Part shown: positions 44,201 to 53,200 of the stretch, one piece after another | Numbering within the stretch: position 1 is the first letter of the stretch | How the letters are laid out: each line of letters begins with the position of its first letter | Assembly (NCBI GenBank): GCA_013360405.1 | Contig: JABWBR010000003.1 | Span: forward strand, 59,767 to 123,766 | DNA from: Saprospiraceae bacterium | Lineage (GTDB): Bacteria > Bacteroidota > Bacteroidia > Chitinophagales > Saprospiraceae | DNA length: 64,000 nucleotides | Reading direction: 5' to 3' | Position numbers and translations under genes: made by a program | Notes under the pieces: generated by a model | What the model was told of the DNA's origin: nothing | Databases searched by the model: none | What the model saw: only the letters and a program-made list of their open reading frames with translations

Positions 44201-47200
44201 TATTATCAGCAGCTATCGTTCCCTGGTTGATTACGCGAATGCGATAATGCACCGTATCGCCAGGTTCAACCGTAAGGGATTGCCCTGGAGCCGTCAGTTT
44301 CATCAATGCCAGATCAAAGGTTTCTACCGCCACGTCGGCATAGTCGTGGTCGTCTTCGTCTTCGCCGTTGTTGCCGTCGCCGCTTACGTCGTTGTCGTTG
44401 TTGACTACGTCGTCATTCGGGTTGTCGTTGGGCGTGGAGTCGTCGTCAACCTGGTCGTCGCCGTTTTCGTCGGTAGCATCCGAGATCTCCGAGAAGTTTC
44501 TCAGGCTCGTGCCGGCAGGCAGCGGATCATTTACCGTAAGGAAGATATCCACTTCTACCGAAGCGCCTGGGGCAAGGCCGCCTGTTGCAAGCTCGTCGCC
44601 TATGTTGAGTACACGGCTTACCGTGCTGCCGCTCAGGCTCCAGCCTTCGTTATCGTTGCCCGTGATGCCGCCTTCGTAGTTCATACCCGTGGGCACGTAG
44701 TCGCTAACCTCGATGTTGTCGGCAGCTATATCGCCCTGGTTGATCACCCGGATCACGTAGTGTACCGTATCGCCGGGTTCTACCGTCGCACTTTGGCCCG
44801 GCGCCAGCAACTTGATCGAGGCAAGGTCGAAAGTCAATGTGCTGATATCAGCATAGTCATGGTCGTCTTCGTCTTCGCCGTCGTTGGCGTCGCCGCTGAC
44901 CTCGTTGTCCTGGTTAACTACGTCATTGCCAGGCGTATCATCGGGCGTAGAGTCGTCGTCTACCTGCGGGTCGCCGTTTTCATCGGTTGCCGAAGTAATC
45001 TCTGCCAGGTTGCGCACCGACAAGCCTGCGGCCAGCGGGTTGTTGAGTGTAAGATAAATGCTGACTTCAATAGAGTCGCCCGGCGAAAGGCCGCCTGAAG
45101 GCAATTCATCACCTGCATTAATCGTACGGCTCACGATGCCGCTGCTGAAAGACCAACCGGCGCTGTTGTTGCCGGTGATTCCACCTTCATAGGTCATGTT
45201 AGCAGGTACATAATCGCTTACCTCGATATTATCGGCAGCAATCATGCCCTGGTTGATAACACGGATTACATAGTGGATTGTATCGCCGGGGATCACTTGA
45301 GCAGCTTGTCCCGGACCCAACAGCTTAATAAGAGCCAGGTCGAATATTTCAACCACTACCGAAGCAGGGTCATGATCGTCTTCGTCGCCGCCATTGTTGC
45401 CGTTTCCGTTGATTTCGTTATCCGAAAGGAAAGTATCATCGTCCGGGTCGTCGTTGGGCGTCGAATCTACATCCGGTTGCGGAGTGCCAAATTCATCGGT
45501 AGCTCCACTGATTTCTGCCAGGTTGGTCAGCGTTGTTCCAGCCGGAAGTGGTGCATCTACCACCAATACGATGTCTATTGAAGTCGTCTGGTTGATGTCT
45601 AGCACCCCGGGCAACGTTGTGGTTGCGCCACCGGCTACTGCGTTCCATACCGGATTGAGCGAAGCGTCAAAGCTGAAACCTGCAGGGATGTAATCGAATA
45701 TTTCAATATTGGCTGCCGCGAGATTGCCTTGGTTGACCACTGTGATGGTGAAAGTCACTGTATCACCTGGTTCTACCGTGGCGTCTTCGCCTACTGCCAG
45801 CGTTTTGTATAAAGCGAGGTCAAATTGAATAGGCACAAAGCCGAAATCAACAGTCATATCGCCGTTGTTATCGTCAGCGTCGTCCTGTGTGCCACCCTGC
45901 GCATCTTCCTGAGTGCCTGTGGGTTCCACTCCGGCCATCAACATGATCACCGGCGAGGTGACCGTTGTACCCTGGCCACCGGCTTGAGCGCCGTTGTCGT
46001 CGAAGTCTTGCTGGTTGTCGTTGACATCCGTATCTACACTTGACAGCGGAAGTCCGGCCAGCGACATGCCGGCGCCGAACTGAGCGGCGGGGATTTGCAC
46101 GTAGTATTTTCCTTCGTACAAACCGCCGAAGAAATAATCGCCGTTAGAGTCGGTTACGTCAGTTGCGATGAGTACGTCGTCGCCGCCGCCAATAAGCTGG
46201 TCGGGACCTGCATCGTACAATTCCATCGTAACGCCGGGTATGCCCACTTCAACAGGGTTGAAATCTTGCAGGCCATTGTTATCGAAATCGACAAATACCG
46301 TGGAGCCGATGCTAACAGCAGGGGTAAAGCCGAAGTCTTTGGTCATATCGCCGTTGTTTTCGTCGGCGTCGTCCTGCGTGCCGCCACTGCCCGGTTCGGT
46401 AGTGGGCTCGGTATTGGCTGTCAGTAAGAATTCAGGGCTCATTACCATACCGCCTGCGCCGCCCATCTGTAGGCCGTTGTCGTCGGCATCGGTAGTATTA
46501 TCCGAAGCGCTTGTCGCGATATCTTCGCTCGACAGCGTATAATCAGCCAGCGGACCGCCGGCTGCCAGTTGATCCGGCTGTATTTTAAGGTAGTATTCGC
46601 CTTCAGGCAAGCCACCCATGAAGAAGTCGCCGTTGTTATCGGTTACATCGCTGCCAGCTAATTCGTCATCGGCAGTGCCTTTGATGCCGTCGGGGCCGGT
46701 GTGCCACAATTCAACAGTCACACCAGGAATGCCCGCTTCGCCGGCGCCGTCATCGACGCCGTTGTTATTGGCATCTACAAATACGTTGGAGCCTACGCTA
46801 ACGGCTGGAATAAGACCGAAATCGACTGTCATATCGCCATTGTCATCGTCGGCGTCGTCTAAAGTACCGCCCGTACCGGGTTCGCCGATGGGCTCAGTAC
46901 CTGCTGCCAGTGTAATCAGCGGGCTCATAATCATGCCACCCGAGCCGCCCATCTGGATGCCGTTGTCGTCGCTATCCATCTGGTCGTCGTTTTCGTTGGT
47001 GGGCTCGCTCGACAACGGATAGGCCTCTGCTGCACCGCCGGTAGCAAAGTTGCCGACAGGCAATTTTACATAATAAACACCCGGCATCAAATTGCCGAAG
47101 CGATAGAGACCGCCTGCATTGGTTATCATGCCGCCCGGAGCGTCGTCAGCAGTGCCCATCAAACCGTCGGGGCCTGCAGGTATTTCTATGTCGTCAGCGT

Positions 47201-50200
47201 TACCTTTGATGCCGTCGGGGCCTGCGGTAAACAATTGTACGGTTACGCCTGCCAATCCAAGTTCGCCGGCATCTTGTACGCCGTTATTGTCGGTAGCATT
47301 TTGCCCGGAGAGGTCGTCGACAAATACGGTCGAACCGATGGCCAATACGGGCACAAAGCCGAAGTCTTGCGTCATATCGCCGTTGTCATCGTCGGCGTCA
47401 TCCTGGTCGCTGCCCTGGCCGTCTTCTGCGTTTACAAGGGGCTCGGTGTCAGCTGCGAGTATAAATTCGGGGCTCATTACCATGTAGGTAGAACCCAATA
47501 GGCCCATTTCGATACCGTTGTCGTCGTTGTCCTGACCATTGTCATTGCTATCGGTTGGCGCACTGGAGGCGAAACCGTTGAGCGGTTCGCCGGAGCCAAA
47601 TTCAACGGCTTCGATAGCAATATAGTATTCGCCCGGATATAGTCCGCCGAAGAAATAGTCGCCGTTGGCATCTGTAATTTGCGTGCCGATAAGCGCGTCG
47701 TCGCCGTTGCCTTTGATGCCGTCGGGGCCGGTAGAATAAAGTGTCAGCGTTACACCGGGGATACCGTTTTCGCCGTCTTGCGGTTCAAACAAACCGTCGT
47801 TGTCGATATCGGCAAATACGGTAGAACCTACGCTGAGTGCAGGAACAAAGCCGAAGTCTTTGGTCATGTCGCCGTTGTCGTCGTCGGCATCATCCTGGTC
47901 TCCGCCGGGGCCGGGTTCGGTCGTTGGCTCGCTGTCGGCTATCAGAGTGAACTCGGGGCTCATCACCATGCCGCCTGCGCCGCCCATCTGGAGGCCGTTG
48001 TCGTCGTTGTCGGTCGGGTTGTCAGTGCTTGTTGAGGCCAGGTCGGCGCTCGAAATCGGGTAATTGTAGAGCGGCCCTCCTGCTACAAACTGGTCTGTTT
48101 GTATTTTGAGATAATATTCGCCTTCCGGCAAACCGCCGATGAAATAATCGCCGTTGGTATCGGTCACATCGTTACCAGCCAATACGTCGTCAGCGGTTCC
48201 TTTTACGCCGTCGGAGCCGGTGCTCCACAATTCTACGGTTACGCCGGGTATGCCGGGTTCGCCTGCACCGTCGTCGATGCCGTTGTTGTTGGCATCAACG
48301 AATACGTTAGAGCCCACGCTAACGCCTGGAATCAAGCCGAAGTCAACGGTCATATCGCCGTTGTCGTCGTCGGCGTCATCCTGCGTGCCGCCCTGACCGG
48401 GTTCGCCCATGGGTTCAGTACCCGCAAACAAATTGATCAGCGGGCTCATAATCATGCCGCCTAATCCGCCCATCTGGATGCCGTTGTCATCGCCGTCCAT
48501 CTGGTCGTCGTTCTCGTTGGTCGGATCGCTCGACAGTGGGAAGGCCTCAGCGGCGCCGCCGTTAGCGAAGTTGGCCACGGGGAGTTTTACATAATATACC
48601 TCAGGCAACAAATTGCCGAAATAGTAGTTGCCGCTTGCGTTGGTAAGCATGCCACCTGCTGTATCGTCAGCCGTGCCCAACAAGCCGTCGGGGCCTACGT
48701 TGACTTCTACGTCATCGGCATTGCCTTTGATGCCGTCGGGGCCGGCAGTAAACAATTGGACGGTAACTCCCGCCAGGCCGTTTTCGCCGGCATCCTGGAG
48801 GCCGTTGTTATCTGTGGCGTTTTGTCCCGACTGGTCGTCGACCCACACGGTTGAGCCGATGCTCAATGTGGGTACAAAGCCGAAGTCGACAGTCATATCG
48901 CCGTTGTCGTCGTCATAGTCGTCCTGGGTAGAACCTTCCCCGTCTTCGGCGTTGACAACAGGTTCAGAATCAGCGCCAAGCGTTATTTCCGGGCTCATTA
49001 CGAAGTAGGTTGTGCCTACCAGGCCCATCGCTATGCCATTGTCGTCTTCATCCTGTCCGTTGTCGTTTACATCGGTAGGCGTACTGGACACAAAACCGTT
49101 GAGCGGTTCGCCCACGCCAAATTCGCCGGCTGTGATGAGTACGTAATATTCGCCCTGGTACAAGCCGCCCACGAAATAATTGCCTTGTGGGTCGGTATTG
49201 TCAGTAGCTACGAGAACGTCGTCGCCGCCGCCATTTTCTTTCGTACCGTTGGGGCCGGTGCTGTATACCTGGACAATCACTCCGGGTATGCCGTTTTCAC
49301 CGTCCTGCGGTTCGTGCAAACCATCATTATCAATATCAGAAAATACAGTAGAACCGATGCTGACTGCGGGCGTAAAGCCAAAGTCCTTGGTCATGTCGCC
49401 GTTGGCGTCAACATATGGGTGTGTATTATCCTGTGCGCCGCCGGGGCCGGGTTCAGTAGTCGGTTCCGTGCCGGCATCGAGCGTAAACTCGGGGCTCATC
49501 ACCATACCGCCGGCGCCGCCCATCTGGAGGCCGTTGTCGTCGTTGTCGGTTGAGTTGTCAGTTGCAGAAGAGGCGATATCGGCGCTGGATAGCGGATAAT
49601 ATTCAAGTGCGCCTCCTGTCGACATTTGATCGGATTGAATTTTCAGGTAGTATTCGCCTTCGGGCAAACCGCTGAAGAAATAAACCCCATCCTGTCCGCT
49701 TACCGTAGAAGTAACAACACCTGCAGGCGCGTCATCAGCCGTATTGGGCACGCCGTCGGGGCCCACGTTGATAAGTTCGTCGTCAAGGTTGCCTTTGATG
49801 CCGTCGGGGCCGGTAGACCACAACTGTACCTCAACGCCGTTGATACCAAAATCGGTACCGTTGAAGATGCCGTCGTTGTTCAAATCGGCAAAGACCTGTG
49901 AACCTACGCTAACAGCGGGGATAACGCCGAAGTCTTGCGTCATATCGCCGTTGTCATCGTCGGAATTGTCCTGGTTGCCGCCTGCACCCGGTTCGCTTGT
50001 GGGTTCAGCGCCTACCTGCAGATTAATAATCGGGCTTAGGATAGCCGTACCGGCGCCGGTGAGTTGCTCGCCGTTGTCGTCATTGTCAATCTGGTCGTCG
50101 CTCAAGCTGGTAGGCGTGCTCGACAACTGATAAGCTGCCAGCGCGTTACCTGCTGCAAAGTTGCTTGCCGGCACTTCCAGGTAATAATCGCCGGGATACA

Positions 50201-53200
50201 GATAACCGAAAAAGTACACGCCATTGGCATCCGTCAGCGTACCGCCTGCTGCATCGTCTGCGGTGCCAAGCAGGCCGTCGGGGCCTGCGTTTATTTCAAA
50301 ATCATCGCCAGTATTGCGCAATCCATCGGGGCCGGGACTGCGCAGTAAAATGCGAACGCCGCTTACCGGTAATTCGCCAAGGTCAAATTGACCGTTGTTA
50401 TTATCATCAACCCATACAAAAGAAGCAATGCTGAGCAGTTGGACAAAGCCGAAGTCCTGCGTCATATCGCCGTTGTCGTCATCGGCGTCGTCCTGCGCGC
50501 TGCCTTGTCCGCTTTCTGCCGGAGCAACAGGTTCCGTATTGGGAGTCAAAGTAAATTCGGGGCTCATCACCGAATACGTTGAGCCCAGGAAACCCATGGC
50601 AATACCGTTATCGTCATTGTCATCGCCGTTGTCGTTCGTATCGGTAACGGTGCTTGAGCCGTAACCGTTGAGCGGTTCGCCGGCGCCAAATTCGGTAGTA
50701 GTTATTGCCAGGTAGTATTCTCCCTGATACAGGCCATCAAAAAGATAGTCGCCGTTGGAGTCGGTAATTTCCGTACCGATCAGCACGTCGTCGCCGTTAC
50801 CTTTGACGCCGTCAGGGCCGGTGCTATATAGCGTAACCATCACGCCGGGGATACCGTTTTCGCCATCTTGCGGTTCGAAGATACCGTTATTATCGAGGTC
50901 GGAGAACACAGTAGAGCCCACGCTTACCGCCGGTGTGAAGCCAAAATCTTTGGTCATATCACCGTTGTCGTCGTCGGCATCGTCCTGAGAGCCGCCGCTG
51001 CCGGGTTCAGTTGAGGGTTCAGCATCAGCCGTGAGCATAAACTCGGGGCTCATCACCATGCCGCCGGCGCCGCCCATTTGGAGGCCGTTGTCGTCGTTGT
51101 CGGTGGGGTTGTCCGTGCCGGTTGTAGCAATATCTAAACTCGACAGGGAGTAAAGTTCCAGCGGGCCGCCGGCAGTCATTTGGCTGGGCTGGATTTTGAG
51201 ATAATATTCGCCTTCGGGAAGGCCGCTGAAATAATAAGCGCCAGGCTGAACGCCGACGAAAGCGGTAAATACGCCACCGGGAAAGTCGTCGGTAGTGAAA
51301 GGCCTTCCATCCGGGCCCGTGTTTACCAAAGCGTCATCAGCCGTTCCTTTAATGCCGTCGGCGCCGGTAGTGAATAGCTGAACCTCCACACCGTTGATAC
51401 CGAAATCGGCGCCGTCATATAGCCCATTATTATTGAGGTCGATAAATACGAGCGAACCAACACTTACTGATGGCACAAAGCCGAAATCGACAGTCATATC
51501 GCCGTTATCGTCGTCGCCGTTATCCTGGGTACCTCCCTGGCCAGGTTCACCAACCGGTTCATTACCTGCGCGAAGATCGATTAAAGCGCTCATGACCATT
51601 CCTGCTGCGCCACCCATCTGCTGACCATTGTCGTCATTATCAGCCTGATCGTCATTTTCACTGGTTGGAATACTAGACAGGTTAAAATCATCTAAAGCTC
51701 CTCCGGCAGTGAAATTACTTACCGGCAATTTGACGTAATATCTATTGGGCAAGAGGTAATCAAATAAATAGTTGCCATTAGCGTCTGTCAGTATGCCGCC
51801 AGAGGCATCATCGGCTGTACCCAACAAACCATCGGGGCCGACAGGGACTTCTACGTCATCGGCGTTGCCTTTGATGCCATCTGGTCCTGGCGTAAATAAT
51901 TGTAATCTTACACCTGCTCGTCCTATTTCACCAACATCCTGTAAACCATTGTTGTCAGTGGCATTCAGCCCTGGGGTATCATCAATATAAACAGTTGAGC
52001 CGATGGATAAGGCGGGTACGAAGCCGAAATCGACAGTCATATCGCCGTTGCTATCCTCGCCGTCATCTTGCGTACTACCTGAGCCTCCTTCAGCAGGAGC
52101 GACTGGTTCCGTACCGGCGGTCAGGGTTATTTCAGGAGACATCACCATATAGGTAACGCCGCCGACCAGGCCCATATCGATACCGTTGTCATCATTGTCA
52201 TCCTGATTGTCGTTGGGGTCGGTAGGCGTACTGGAGATAAACCTGTAAAGCGGTTCTCCGACGCCGAATTCCGCATTTTGAATTTTCAGGTAATATTCCC
52301 CTTCAACGAGGTTGAAAAAAAGGTAATTTCCAGCTGCATCTGTAATGACGATACCATGAGAAACATCATCGCCATTACCTTTAACTCCGTCCGGCCCGGT
52401 AGAAAACAATTCGAGTTCTACTCCGGGGATGCCGTTTTCGCCGTCCTGCGGTTCAAAAAGCCCGTCGTTGTCCAAATCAGAAAAAACAGTAGAGCCGATG
52501 CTCACTGTTTTAATTAGGCCAAAGTCGAAAGAGTGGTCGTTTTCCCCATTGGAGCCTGTATTGACGGTTATTTGAGCCAAACCTCCGACGAGCGAGGCAT
52601 CGTTATCGCTTGCATTGGCTATACCGGAACCCGACTCATTAGTGGACGTCAACAGGTAGCCGGTAAGAACTCCCGTGCCTTTAGAATTGGTAAAATGAGT
52701 GGGGCTGATTCTCACCGTATACGTAGTATTGGGTAAGGGGCCCAACACACCGGGTCCGGCAGGATCCATTACGTTAGCGTAGTTGAAATAATATCCGCCA
52801 TTGGCATCCGTAACATCTGTTGCGATAACATTACCGCCCGCATCGAGCAATTCCATCAATACTCCTGTGAGCAAAGGTTCGCCGCCATCTTGAATGCCGT
52901 CGCGGTCAGTGTCTTCCCAAACCAGGTTGCCAATTTCGATAGGCGGCACAATCCCGTAAGATTCGATATCTCCGAGGCCGTTTGCCTTACCGAAAGTGGA
53001 AGCTCCGTCACCGGGTGCTGCCGAATAAAATATTTCGTAGCCCGCATACCCTGGGGGGTCGTTGGTCAGGTTCCCCGTATTGTTGTCATACAACCAAACC
53101 CCTCCCGACCAGATGCCGATGGGGTCGAGAACCGTTGTAAGCACGCCGTCAAAAGTTGACGTAAAATGCACGGTAAGTGCACCTTGGGTAGATTCGGGGT

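Noticed and set aside
45835..52515. Regularly spaced repeats that could suggest a CRISPR array
   Set aside because: The units are ~500 bp, coding and in frame with domain structure; there are no short direct repeats with unique spacers.
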